Of a DNA stretch of 64,000 nucleotides, positions 51,186 through 64,000 are shown piece by piece. The number at the start of each line of letters is the position of its first letter. The stretch's first letter is position 1. Made by a program: the position numbers and the translations under genes. The DNA is taken from assembly GCF_003369915.1 (NCBI RefSeq), contig NC_046674.1:7502001-7566000 (forward strand), read 5' to 3'. The notes beneath the pieces are model-generated. The model saw only the letters and a list, made by a program, of their open reading frames with translations, did no database searches and was not told the DNA's origin. This DNA is from Drosophila miranda. Lineage: Eukaryota; Arthropoda; Insecta; Diptera; Drosophilidae.

Positions 51186-54110
51186 CGGCGAGGGGGGTGG
51201 GGCAGAAAGCTAATGCGAGGCGAGTACTTGGGGAATTTGAATGCTTAAGCAGTGCGCTATTTTTAGGAGGAAAAATACTCCCACATCCCGCCAGGGGTCT
51301 CCGTACATCAAATAAAATATAAATCAATTATGAATGCGCATTGTTATGTGCAATTTTAAAGTTCTTTCAGGATATTCAACGCAAAAGGCTAACAATCGAT
51401 GAACTACTGTCCAAAAAGTGATCAAACGAGAAGCGTCTGGATCGAAAGATATTTGCAAGATACAAAATCACAGATCGACACCAAAGATAGAGGCAAAAGT
51501 TGATCGATTGTTTTGACAGATTCAACTTGCGGACAAATGAATCGTTAGATGAATAGATACGCGAGTATTTACATGTGATTACGTGTTACATATCCATGGG
51601 ATATGCATCTGGCATCCAGAACACAAAACGGACAGATAGACAGTGAAAAGTGAATAATGATTAGCAGTTCATTAAAATTCCAAGCAATCGATCGCCAGAT
51701 ACGCAGATACGTTCGAAAGATACGATACCACAATCAATAGAACAATCTGTTGTGGGAATTTTAATGATCTGCTTGAATGGCCACACCAGATCTACGAGTT
51801 TGGGCCAGAGAAGTGCCAAGAGTATGCGATCAAACATTTCGGCATCAAACCGGTTCGATCCAGTCTACGATTTTCGTACCTCCCTCTCCCTCTCTCGATA
51901 AAACTTTTCTGCAAAGTGAAAACTTTTCGCTTAAACAACTCCATTATTTTCCACAGTGCACTCCCCCATCCATGCATCCATCCATTCATTAATTTAAGAG
52001 CATTTTTTGTATGTATTTATTTGCATGTTTTTTTTGTTTATGGTTTTTCTTTTTATGAATGCAAATATTTCTCTCTCTCTCTTGTTTGTTTGTTGTTGAA
52101 ATATTTGTGGAAATATGTAGCACACGTCCCATGTGGGGAGGGGGTGGAGGGGGGGGGGGGGGGGTAGCACGGCACTCTGCCAGTCATTCAGTCAGTCAAT
52201 GCCTTTGGCATGCAGTCATTCGGACAGACAGACAGGCAGACAATCGTGTCGTTGCATATTCATTCAATGGGTGTCACACGCACACTCATAGACACATTCA
52301 ATTGTTGTACGAGATAGCATTTGCCTGTTTATGTTTATTAAATGTTTGTCGTTTGTCGACCGACTTTTGTGTGCCACTGTGAAGCAGCCGCCCACAAACT
52401 TTTGCCCCACTGTTGCACTGTTCCCGGCCCTCCTCCCGGCTGCTGTCAATTACGAACATGTCTCTCTCTCTCTCTCTCTCTGTCTGTCTGTTGTTTCTGT
52501 TCTATATTTAACATGTGACAAGGTCTCTCTCCAAAAACCATGCCGAGCCACGCCATGCCGCGGCTCAAGGGTACTTTGATTAATGACAGTCCATAAATAT
52601 AGGCAAATATTCATGTACTTTTCGAAAGTATTCACTTCAGTATTCACTCCAGTATTCACTCGAGTATTGCTGTTGAGCTAATCAACGGGAAATCGTGGGA
52701 AATGTCTCGTCCCTTTAATGCGATTTTAATTGCAAAGAAACACAAAAAAACAACAAAAAAAAACGCTACGAGACCTCCCTCTAAATATGCCTTGAAACCT
52801 GCTGCTGCCGCCACAAACTGTGGCAACTTTCACTTCGGCTGTAATCGGGGCTCTGTATCTGTATCTGCAACTGTAACTGCTACAGTTTGCGGCTGTCTCT
52901 CTCTGTTTTCCCCAAGGGAGAACTCTGACGCACAAAAAAACGCATAAATTACGGGCCCCAAAATTGGCCAGGAAAACAACAAAAAAAACTTTATAAGGAA
53001 GTGCTGGCTGCTTAATTGAAGACAGCAACAACAAAAAACACAAAACAAAAACCAAGTAAAACAAAAACAAAAAACTTAAGGCACCTACGTGGCGTATACG
53101 TAATTACAAATTTATGTGAACCTCTGGCGGAGAAGAGAGGGAGTGAGGGAGGGAGGGAGGGGGAGAGGGCTACCCCTGAATGCATAATGCAACACACACA
53201 CACACGAGTCTATGCCGCAGAGTCTTCGCCTCGGGGGCAGGCAGGCGGGCAGGCAGGAGTCTCGTATCGAAATCAATAAGCTCGCACACACAACAAATTT
53301 GTGTTTTGTGTGGCATGGCCGCCTGATCGGCCCACGCCCCAAAAGAAAAAACCAAGCGGCGCAAACATGTTGCAATCGTCGTCGTTCGTATCTCTAATGA
53401 GGTGCGAAGGAGAGGCGTTGCCGCAGTGCCTCCAAAAAAAAAAAAGAAAAAAAAAGAGTAGTTACACATAAGAAATACAAATACAACGCAGAAATATTGT
53501 CAACAGCTTTGCTCAACAGCAGTTTGCACTTTACTTGCGGCAGGGGGGAATGGGCAGGGGGGGGAGGGGCATGGGCAGGGGGCTACAGTCCGCAGACAGC
53601 CGTCCGCTGTGGGCCGCTGGCTGGCTGGGAAAACTGGCTTGCGAATCGCGATGATGAAGCTATTAAATTGAAAATTATATACCGCCATTCCGATAATTGG
53701 CCAAGTGCATTGAAATTAAGCCTGGTTTAGTGTCTTGTTGCGGCATGCCTGCAGGCTAAGAGGCATATACGAGTGGAACGAATTACATGGAAAAGACGAG
53801 GACAAAAAGGAAGCTCTAAAGCTTTTTGGGAAAGTGGAAAGTGGGTGGCAGAATGTTCCCCCAAAATTTCCCCATTTGTGGGCTACGCCTGCGCCACACG
53901 CACAAGTGTTTCCCCTTTTCCCTCCCCTCCCACCCCCCACCCGACACACACACACACCCAAAACTCTCCTGCCCTCGGTCGTCTGTCGCTCATTTGCCCA
54001 CATAAATTTCATATTTGACACTATTTGAGTCACTGGCTGCTGCCGTCGTCGCTCCACATGCAACATATTTCCATACTCCATAGTCGAAGCATGCAACAGG
54101 GAGAGCGATA

Positions 54111-54112
<2 letters not shown>

Positions 54113-54155
<43 letters not shown>
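54113..54155. repeat. Poly-G tract (43)
   Basis: 43 uninterrupted G, the longest G run in the window. Confidence 0.85.
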
Positions 54156-54156
<1 letters not shown>

Positions 54157-55031
54157 GGTGTCAAGGGGGGGCTGGCTTTTCACTTTCAGTGACATGCGTC
54201 GTTTGTTCATAAATTTATGCGCCAAGGTGTTGGCGTTTGCCTCAAAGTCGTTGCCTCTGCGGCTCTGGCGGCTCTGTGGCTCTACGGCTCTGTGGCTGTT
54301 GTTGCCTCTGGGGCAACGTGTGTCTGTCTCTCTGTCGCTGCGTTGACATGTAATTAGTGCGATCTCAACACTTCTGTTACAGATTTTTCTTTTTCTTGGC
54401 TGTTTTGTTGTTGTCTTTCCTGTTGCCAGTAATTTGCTTATGCATTTATTCAAATTTCGTATTCAATTGCCACACTTTCTGCGGCGCAGCGTGGAGGCGA
54501 GGCGTCCTGCTTGGTGGGTGGCATATATCCACGGACTATTGGCCTTTTGGCTGAACGAATCCAATGAATAAATTGTGATTGAAATTCAATCAAGGGGGGG
54601 GGGGGGGGAGGTTCACCCACAAGAGCAGCGATTTCCCCACTGGCTGCTGTTGCTGTTGCAATGATTAAAACACTTCTATAATGCCATGACATGTGGAAAC
54701 ATTAATCAAATGACATAATTCTACATCTGGCAATCCCTCCCCCCTCCCCCTCCCCCCCCCTGCCACCCTCTGCTGCTGTCTGTGCCGATATATGAATGTG
54801 TATATAGAAATAGTTTGGCATAAATATGATATACGAGATGGCTGGAACATGTGGAAAAACTGCACGCGATCATTAGACAAAAGGCAACAGCGGCAGCGGC
54901 AGCGGCAGCACAAAGCCTTGCCATTGAAAATGATTTTCAGCAGAGACCAAAAGCCATTGCCGTAGGCGGGGGAGAACTGTCGAAAGATTAATGACAGCTC
55001 CAGAGGCATGTGCTTGGGATCTATGCCATGG

Positions 55032-55062
<31 letters not shown>
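55032..55062. repeat. (GT)n microsatellite
   Basis: About 15 GT units. Confidence 0.9.
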
Positions 55063-55065
<3 letters not shown>

Positions 55066-58000
55066 ATGGCCATGGGATATGCATATGCCACAAAAGGAGG
55101 CCTTGCCTTCGCCTGCCTCAAAATTAATGATACACTTGCAGTTTTGTTTCCCTTTAATTGAATTACAAAACGAGAGTGGGAGATACAGATATGCATGTGC
55201 ATAGTAGAGCGCTGCAGAGCGCAAGGAATTCCTCATGTGACAGCTGCTGCAATGAGGCATGACGACAGCGTCTCGCCTCTTGGATTGTAGATGCCGGAGG
55301 AGCCCTGGCTTTAAGGATGATTTAAAGTATCTTACGAAGTGGCAGAGTGCACTGGAAAATGGTGTGAAAATTGTGGGGATACTCCATGCGAAGCGTAGCA
55401 AAAGATACTGTATCTTTTGATATATTTAAGGGTCTGCCTTAATCTCTTTGGGGTTTATATCGTATGCCTGATTATTCTTAGTTGATTCCCATTTTAGGAT
55501 GGTTTTAAGATACATGTTGTATCTTTTGTAGAGTATCTTTCCATTTTTAGGTATATTAGCCTTTTAGATATTAAGTAGTGGAATGCATGAATGAATGCAT
55601 CGTTTTCCGTTCCGTTTACCCTCGATCGCGCGTCATGCAGCAGAGCCCCTCGTGCCATTCCTCGGAATTCCGCGCATTGGAGGCTGTGAAACTTCTCTGT
55701 TTTTATTGTATCTCCTCTCAATGGTGCCCCCTTAAACCAGCTAAAGATACTCCATCTTGATTTATTTTTAATAAATTTCAATTTGTCAGCATTCCAGCCC
55801 AAGTATCTTTTCATTTTCAAACCCGAGGAAAACCACTGTCCTCCGAAGTGCCTGAGTACTTAGGGAACTTCGTGGATGCCAAAGCCGTAGCCAGGACCCT
55901 GACTTGCCACGCCAAAGGACCTTCGTTAGCTGTCAAGTTCACTTGTGCAACGTTTTGAGCAGCATTTTAATGAGTTCCTCGAGTCAGCAAATTGTCTTTT
56001 GGCTCTAACGATGCGACGATGCGACGATACGACGATGCGACGATGCGTAGATAGTAGATAAGTCTTTTATTCTTTTATTCTCATTTTGAATGGGCAGCCG
56101 GAAACCTGTTCATTCGTTCGGGCTGATGCTGTTGCGGTTAGATACAATACACACCTGCAGAGAAAAAGATACAAAGACAGAGAGAGAGAGAGAAATGAAT
56201 AAAAATCAATAAGTTATGCGATAGCGCGAAATTAAGATGAATGTCATAATTTCAATAAAAACGAAATCTATTTTCGACAAAATGTCAAAAAAAAAAAACA
56301 ACAAAAAAAAAAACCCAGAGACCCATAAAACCAGTTGCGGCGAGATTGTCTCGCTAGCGTCGTGTCTTAATGGTAATGGTGGATACAACACGCGCCCACA
56401 CACGCCAGATACAAGATACATCCCCAAAAACAGAGACTGGCACCCCGGAGGAGACCCCAATTTCGGAGATTCGGCTCTTGGCCTGCATAAATTTCGGGGC
56501 CTTTCTCGCATTTCGACAACGTCTATTGTTCACTTTTGCAGTGCAAAATTTAGTTTAGTTTCGATCTCAAACTCAAGAAATGAACCCTATAGAGGGTTTC
56601 CGAGTGAATAGAATGAATGAATGAGTCATATCGAATGCATTCTGGCGAAATATGAGTGTACAATGGGGAGTACAACAATTCCCACTGCCAAATGCATTTA
56701 AATCACTCGGAATCACAGCGCCAATGCGTGTTGAGGTGTTAATTCATTGCCTCTCTAAAAGGAAATTTATTACTTAAATTTAAGCAAATTTTGACTCAGA
56801 TTTTGATCATATTTTAGACCGAAAAGAAATGTAAAAATCATTCGAATAAACGATTTCTGGGGTACATCTGAAACACCCGATTCCAATTCATGTTTCGAGC
56901 AATTTGAGTTTCTGCCAAAAACAAAGCGGAAGACACTCATGCCAGAGAGGGAGGGTGGAGGGGGGCGTGGCCACACACAATCATACCCTATATTTACTAT
57001 ATTTCTATATGTTTGTATATTTGCACTGTGGCGGCAAACGCTTTGATATTAAATCGTCCGACAACAAAAACAAAAAACAAAAACATGTAGAAGGGCAGTC
57101 AAAAAAAAAAATAAAAGACCCAAAGAAGAGGCCGCCGCCAAGCGTGTGAGCGACTCGTTTCGTTTATTTTTCTTTTTTAGAAAAATTATGTCAGAAATCG
57201 AAAATTGCCACAAAAAGTGCCCATAGAATGGAAACAGAGAGAGAACACAAACAAACAAAACAAAACTGTTGCGGCAGCAAAATTTTGCCACAAAAATTGA
57301 TTGGGAATTTGTTTTTGCATAATAGACACATGAAAAATCAAGAAAAAGTCCACAGACTCCCTACAAGAAGTGCCATAAATGCAGTAAATAAATATTGTAG
57401 AATATTTAAATACCGTTCTCTGGCTAAATGAATACCGATTTAATCATATTATGATATATATGAATCATTCAAACAAGTAAATTGAATAATACATTTTTTA
57501 AGGTAAGATTTTCAATCACATTTTCTAATATTCAATTATGATGGTCTGTGGCAAAATATGATTTTCGATAGTGTGTTTTTTTTCTAGTTTTTTTGATGGG
57601 ATTATTTATCGTTCTATTTAAGAAACAGGTTTATTCAATAATATTATTCGTATATTGTGTACAATTTATAGCAAAACGGCCGCATTTGATAGTTTAGTCT
57701 TTAGATTGAATCAATATTTCATAAATATGTATGAATGTTGTATTTTCCATAGCGTTTTATGAGCCATAAAACGCCGAGATTTGTGGAGATTTTTCTCTGG
57801 GGGAAAAACAATAAATTATTAAAACCATCTACAGAACGTGTCGGAAATATAGTTTTTGTTTTTTTTTTGGTTTTTTTCGAAAAAGAGGTTCCATTCAATT
57901 TCGTATTTTGTATGGGTTTTTGTTGTTTTCTTAGAAAATTCTGTCACATCATAAACGTCAACGGAAGCAATTTATTTGTTAATTATATATATATTTAATT

Positions 58001-58689
58001 TGCCATGCGAACAGCAGGAACAAGAACAAAAGCAATAAAAGAAACCCCCGGACTCGACAAAAGAAGAATGTCAAATATTTCAAATGAATAAATGTATTTC
58101 TTTCCGACTAAAATAGAAATAAAAAACTATTCGTATTCGTATTCGTATTCGCATTTGAATATTCATTTGGCGAGCAGCTTTTTTGGATCGAGCGTTTCGC
58201 CTCGGAAAGTCAAAGTCGTGATATATCAGATCGAGCGCCCTGACCTGTCTCTCGTTTCGGAGTCGTGTCCGAAACTCATTTGCATCTAACAAGTGTACGC
58301 GCGGCAAGAGTGAATTAAAAGATAAACCGAACAGGCAGCAAGCAGCAAACAGCAAAAACTACTCCATCGAGCGGCTGATTAATAAACGGGGGAGAGGTGT
58401 TGGCTCCAAATGTCAATTACCGCTGTCTGCCGCCTTGAGACCTCTCGGCGGGGGCCTGGGACTGGCTTTGTGCCGTTTCAACAGACCGTTGATCCTTTGA
58501 GGGGCTTCTTTTTTTGGAATATTTGTTTGGGGCATACCCCTTTCATAGCTGATACTCCCAACCCCCTTACGATCTTATACTTCCCCCAACATATGGCACC
58601 TAATATTCTTATCCTTAAGGTCCCTAAGGCAAGCCTTCCATGAGGTCGTGGTCTCTCCTCAATTGTATCTTAATCTCCGACACTCAATC

Positions 58690-58723
<34 letters not shown>

Positions 58724-59958
58724 TTTCATTTTGCGGCTAATTTGTATTCATTAGCTGCAACCAGCACCAAAGTCTGTAATTTCAAATCGTTAAAAGTTTA
58801 ATGAGGCGTTAATAATATGGTTTTTGTTTTACTTTTAGCCTTCTCCCTCTCTCTCCCTCTCTCTGTCTCTCTCTCACTCTGTCCGTGTCCGTGTCTCCGT
58901 GTCTATGGTCGTGTCTCTGACGTTTTGTCTTTAATTTTCTCTTGTCGCAATGTCGTTGTCGCCGACATTGTCATTGCTTTTTACTGCAAATGAGTGAAGC
59001 CAGTCCCAGTCCCAGTCCCAGTCCCAACGTCAGAGGTTGGCCTGTATGGGTATTCCCGAGTGCCAGTCCCTGGTCCCAGACGTTGGTGCCACAGGTATCC
59101 AAGAGTGTTTTTGTGTGTGTGTCCCACTCTCTCATCATCACCCAAACGAGGGGGGAGCCTGGCGTTTGTTGTGGTTGGCGCGCTGGGAACTTAATTGACT
59201 TGCAAGTGACTAATTGTGCATGAGTTCGACATGAGGGAGAGGAGACGAGAGACCCTGTGGCAGAGGCAGAGGCAAAAACAAAACGGCGACATAACAACGG
59301 CAGACGGTGCGTGTAATATGAGCTATGCCAAGAGCCAAGAGCCAAAGAAGAGCCAAGAAGAGCCAAGAAGAGCGGTGCAAATTAAGTTGTCGTCGAGTGG
59401 TTGCTCTCTGTTCGCCTGTTGCTTGTAGTGAGGCGTGGTGCCTGTCCCAGTCCCAGCCCCACCGTTCGCATAAGCAGCTTTAAAAGGATGACGATGACAA
59501 CCCACAAGATACAAACAGAGAGAAAGACAGACAGACAGAGAAAGACAGACAGACAGCCAGAGACTTGGTCACAGACCATAAATTGTCTCGAGTGAAAAGA
59601 TGAAACGACTAGAACGACTAGAAATCAAACCCGAAGGCTGATTGCGATTTATTTCATAGTTATTTTTGCATATAAAAATTGGTGTGTGTGTGTGTATCTG
59701 TGTGTGTTTTTTGTGTCTTTTCGCTACTCAAAACAAGTTTCGTGAACCAAAGAGGCATTCATTTTGAAATGGGGCACATCCATTAGTGTGTCCAAAAGAT
59801 ACATTTGCATAGGAAATAGTTGAATCCGTCTACTTTTAATTGATTTAAATGAAACACATGCGCTAAACAAGATATTCTTTGTTCAAATCATGAATGTTGT
59901 GAATGAATACTGTGGCGTATACTTTTGTGTTGGTGAATTATCATAATGGTTTATGGTT

Positions 59959-60560
59959 GAATTTGCAGTTGAATGTCTTCACTGTTGTGTTGGTGTATTG
60001 TTGAGATATTGAATAGAAGAGCTGTTGAATTTGTTGAGGATGAATGGACAAATTATTGAACTGTTGAAATACTGAATAGTAGAGTTGATGAATTGTTGAG
60101 ATATTAAATAGAAGAGTTGTTGAATTGTTGAGGATGAATGAAAGAATTGTTGAATTGTTAACATACTGAATAGAAGAGTTGTTGAGTTTCTGATATATTA
60201 AATAGAAGAATAGACGTTGTTGAATTGTTGAGAGACTGTTGGGAAAAGCTGTTGAATTTATTGGGAATATTGAATAGAAGAGATATTTAGAAGAAGAGTT
60301 GTTGATATATTGAATAGAAGACTTGTTGAATTGTTGAGACTTTGAATAAAAGAGTTGTTGAATTCTTCAGATATTGGATAGAAGAGTTGTTGAATTGTTG
60401 AATTGCTGAAATGCTGAATGAAAGAATTGTTGAGCTGTTGAGACTTTGAATATAAGAGTTGTTGAATTGTTGAAATACTGAATGGAAGAGTTTTTGAATT
60501 GTGGATATACTGAATGGAAGAGCTGCTGAATTGGTATATTGTGGAACTGCTGATCCACGA
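59959..60560. repeat. Imperfect 33-base minisatellite
   Basis: Around 18 diverged copies of a unit near ATATTGAATAGAAGAGTTG plus TTGAATTGTTGAG. Because the unit is about 33 bases (11 codons), long frames stay open on the minus strand and encode a spurious Asn/Gln/Ser-rich repeat (FNNSTIQQLFYS). Confidence 0.8.
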
Positions 60561-60660
60561 GATAGTTTGATCAGTGAACTCATTGTTGTATTGGTGAATG
60601 GGTGTACGTTCTCTTGACAATATTACAATCCTATAATCCAATTCCATTGACAGCATATTC

Positions 60661-60729
60661 TCATTTATAGATGGCGTTCAGTTGTGGGAACATTTTGCGT
60701 AGCGAATCCACGTCGTTCTTGGCATTCAA
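60661..60729 (-). other. Exon-like segment ending in a stop codon
   Basis: On the minus strand an acceptor-like TTTGTAG is followed by 22 codons with coding-like codon use (LNAKNDVDSLRKMFPQLNAI, then YK) and TGA. It could be a terminal exon of a gene nested in the dally intron, or of a dally isoform. No partner exon was found up to 64000. A 22-codon frame can arise by chance. Confidence 0.25.
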
Positions 60730-63700
60730 CTACAAATTACAGCCAGCATAAGACGAAGTCCATTTCTGAATCCAGGAACCTTCCCCCAATCCGGGGAAAC
60801 CATTTATTTTTGTTCAGTGTATCTGTTGCCTGACTTGCATTTGACATTTCGCATTATGACCATTTTGGTCAGCCGCCAAACAAAGCCAAAATCGCAATCC
60901 CAAACGCAAACACAAACACAGCACCGACAAAACTTTGTCGATTGTCAATTTCTCAATTTTGCAATCTCAGAATTAGCCAACAATAACAAAAGCAGCAACA
61001 AAAGCAACAAAACGGATAAAGAAACGAACACAGATAAAACCACAACAAAAACATTGACATTAACGTTTGTTGTGATTTTTTTTCTTTTTGTGTTTGTTTT
61101 TTTTATCGCTTGTCAAAGATATATCTGTTTGAACGAGACAGAGAGAGAGAGAGAGAGCGAACGAGCGAGAGAGAGAGAAACCCGAAAGTAGTTTTTGGGC
61201 CAAAACTGATGCCAAATGCATTTGCGGTCCGACCAATTGCATTTTGCCATATTCGTTGTCATTGATCTGTCCAATAAATTGTCACGAAATTGTCCGGCAA
61301 AGAAAACGAGACATTGCCCCATGTGTCATTCGGTGCACTGTACATGTGTCCTTATAGGTGTGCGGCACACACACACACACACACACACACATCCCTCTCT
61401 GAGATATTCCCCAGATATTCGAAAAGATAGTCATGATTTGCGGCTGGGTGGCTGGCGGCCAAATGACATCATAAATATTAAATAGTTGCGGTTCAAGGGG
61501 GCAAGGTGGCAAGGTGGCAAGGTGGCGGCACCGCAAGCCTCATCGATACTTTTTAATTAACTAAAATTAAACATAATTGGAAAAACGATTGTGTTGGAGA
61601 AAGAAAGCTTAATTTTGTAGACTTTCCGAATGAAAAGCCGGAGGAACCCCCACATTAATCAATTAGTTGGCTTAACTTCATTAACCAAATCAGGCCAAAG
61701 GCTATAATTAACCGTCGAGACTGGCGAAGTGGCTTTGTGGAATGCCTCGCTCATGGGCTGCAAAAGTGGCACAAGAAAAGCTCTAAACTGAGTCAAACTT
61801 CATTGAAGAAGAACCCCTATTTATGTGACATTTAAACGTTTTGCCATCAATCCTCCAGCGTTGGTAATTGTTATTCCCATTCCTAGAAAAAAAGGGGTTC
61901 ATGGCACTCTGCTGTTGGCCTCTCAGCAATTGTTGTGGCAGAAACACAAGTACTCCGCGTAGCACGGTTCGGGCCAGTTAAGAAAATACCGCTGATAAGG
62001 CAAAAAAACGCCCGCCAGTATAATAATTATAATAAAGTGATAATTTTGTATATTTTACAGCGTTTTTTTTTTCGTGTCACTCCAGAGCACCCGCTGTCTA
62101 TGCCTCGGGGCTGTGTTGGAGCTTGCGTGTTGCGGTGAACAAAAAAAAGAGATGCCGTTTATTTAAATTAACACTGGGACAGCGACACCGAGACCGAGAC
62201 CCCCACCTCCGGCGGAGCCAATCGAAGCAACGCCCCCGGGGGCGCAAAGAGTCTTGTAATTAGCCAGCTTCAAAATTGCCCGACGGTTAAATATGCATTA
62301 ATTAAGTGTTAAACGCCGTGGCCCCCCGACGCCCCTCGCCCCACCGCCCACCGCGAACTGGGAAAAGTTTACCCAGCTGCCACTAGGGGGGGTGGTGGAT
62401 GAGGAGGGGTGAGGGGGTGTTCACATAAAAATAAATAAATTAATGAATGAAACCGCTGCCGGAGGAGACTTTCTATATTGCAGTCTGGGGCCTTGGGCAC
62501 TATATTTTGGGGCTATTTAAAAACAATTACGAGCACATTCCCACCGCCACCGCCACCCACACGGGCTCGTAAAAGTGCATCAATCAAATGCCAAGCGGCC
62601 CAAACGCGCATGGAAATGGCCAACAAATGTGTCTAGTCATTAAATTGCTTAAAAGCCCGGACTGGGAGACTTCGAGAGTAGAAAATCTGGCAGACGCATT
62701 CGATTTAATTGCCTTTCGGTCCGTGGGGCGAGGGGCGAGGATGATGATGATGTCACTACTGGGACTGGCCACAATGACCCTAACTGGCTGCAATGGCAGT
62801 TGGTTGCTGCCACTGTTTGACACACTGTCGTCGCATTGTCTGGCGCAGAATTGTTTTTCTGCCTCCACACAGGTACAGTCTGTCCTCCGTTCCGTTCCAT
62901 TCCGTTGGACAAACAAGCACAGTTATCGCTACGCAATCTTATCATTATCATTATTTTTGGCACAATCAGCACACAGAAATGGCAATGAACTTGAATGGAA
63001 CGAGAGCATGAACGACGGCCCATTGTCGAAGAGGAATCAACACCGAATTTCTAGGAAAACTCAATGGATGAATGTCGAGTGGTGGAAGGGGGAGTGGAGA
63101 GGGCGTGATAAGCCACTTGACTGTGTGTGAGTGGGGGAACTTAATCAGAACTGCTTTAGGTCATCGATACACATGCTTATAGGGGGTTCCCCTCAATGAA
63201 AACCAAGAAACAATCAATCGCTTAAGCGTCTGGCCTGTAAAGATCCTTAAACAGGGGAATTTCTGGGCTGGCTTCCACTGTACTCGAAAAACTTGTTCAG
63301 CGTTTGTCAGAAGTCCCCCTATTGTCGATTCGTTTATGTAATACTCCCCTTCGCTTTTGACTTTTGTTGCCAGCACTTGTTTGTGCATTTTACTGGGAAA
63401 AGTGCGAGTGCGAGTTTGTGTCCATTTTTCTCGGCATTTAACGTTCGTTTCCATTTGGTTTGGCTCTGGCTCTGGCTCTGTTGCGTGTTGGCTTAACAAT
63501 TAGCACAGCCAGCAGTCAAGTCAATTGGCAATTGGCTTTAGCCTGTTGCCAATTTGAGCAGTCAAGCAGTTGTGCAGCTCATACGGATACATATGTATCT
63601 GTATCTGTTTGGTTGTGTATCTGAATAATCAATTCTGGCAGCGTGTGTCGCTCTGGCCTCAGTTGCATCATCAAAGCACGTGCAGCAGAAAGCGAGCAAC

Positions 63701-64000
63701 TAAGTTTAATGCAAAAACGAATACGCATTCGATTTGCCACAAACAAAAAACGTCTTGCAACCAAAGGCCATGGAAAAGCGAGTGTCCCAAAGGCAAAACA
63801 GGGGAAAACTGCAATTGTTTTTGGGGTTCTCTATGGCCGCTGATACCCTGTACTAAGCGCAGGGCAAAGGGTGCCCGGGACACAGCATAAATGGAGAGCA
63901 GGGGTATCCCAATGTCGAGGCAACACCTTTTCGGCGTGTTCTTTTCGTGCTTTTTTTTGTGTGTGTGGCATATAGAAAAACGATTTTCACAGTCAAATGC
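60730..64000. other. dally first intron, right end of window
   Basis: No gene is supported. Contains GA runs at 61141-61176, a CA run at 61366-61390 and AAGGTGGC repeats at 61502-61525. The dally N-terminal exon was looked for on the minus strand (signal peptide, then a CDAVKSYF-like motif) and not found. Confidence 0.65.

Larger units (their letters stand above)
38835..59958 (-). other. dally: dally first intron, left and central part
   Basis: No gene is supported. Simple repeats: poly-G 40895-40917, CA 41054-41086, poly-G 41187-41202, ATC 43158-43181, CCCCCTG repeats 48083-48118, GTTCGA repeats 48457-48493, poly-C 50551-50599, CA 50850-50870, poly-G 51162-51185 and 52149-52163, CT 52459-52482, poly-G 54113-54155, poly-G 54595-54609, GT 55032-55062, CGATGCGA repeats 56005-56047, TTCGTA repeats 58129-58152, CA 58695-58720, CCCAGT repeats 59004-59027. 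The DNA between is AT-rich with scattered poly-A/T. Confidence 0.75.

Noticed and set aside
60258..60656. 132-codon Asn/Gln-rich frame on the minus strand
   Set aside because: Produced by the 33-base tandem repeat, not by coding selection.

Overview
The window reads as nuclear DNA of a Drosophila fly. It has short introns (about 55-75 bp) with GT-AG borders between compact exons, AATAAA signals just past several stop codons, and four genes whose protein products I recognise in the order misfire (ferlin), TrpA1, Mcm7, dally. From memory of D. melanogaster this set belongs to chromosome arm 3L (Muller element D), near 66E. The proteins differ at many positions from the D. melanogaster ones I remember, so this is another species. 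The many microsatellites and G/C homopolymers would fit the obscura group, but that is a guess.

Left third (1-18.5 kb, + strand): a 14-exon ferlin gene (CDS 530-6465; possible earlier start at 410) is followed by a small two-frame coding remnant (6597-6928). TrpA1 follows, with two alternative 5' ends: exons 1a+2a at 8.8-9.7 kb, and exon 1b at 11.0 kb behind its own TATA/initiator promoter. It has a run of ankyrin exons, a pair of alternative exons (10a/10b) and the six-helix channel core ending at 18131.

Middle (18.5-23.6 kb): Mcm7 lies on the minus strand, tail to tail with TrpA1, in five exons that join to exactly 720 codons plus stop. A consensus E2F site and a DRE sit upstream. The 21.1-22.4 kb intergenic stretch is built of diverged repeats, one of which also occurs at the left edge of the window. 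At 22.89-23.62 kb there is a second, broken copy of a piece of dally. It encloses an intact two-exon microprotein gene.

Right part (23.9-64 kb, minus strand): dally, the glypican co-receptor, from a likely poly(A) signal near 23.9 kb through eight coding exons to 38834. The exon encoding the signal peptide and N-terminus is not found, so the first intron in view is at least 25 kb and runs off the right edge. A single-pass microprotein gene is nested on the opposite strand in a dally intron (26918-27184). It occupies the same position as the gene inside the duplicated fragment. The rest of the intron is AT-rich or simple-sequence DNA with many microsatellites, a 188-bp tandem duplication, a 33-bp minisatellite and unusually long poly-G/poly-C runs.

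The best candidates for something undescribed are (1) the duplicated dally fragment carrying a fast-diverging copy of the nested microprotein gene, and (2) the frameshifted small gene between the ferlin and TrpA1. Exon borders were placed by reading splice consensus and checking that the phases join; no search was run.
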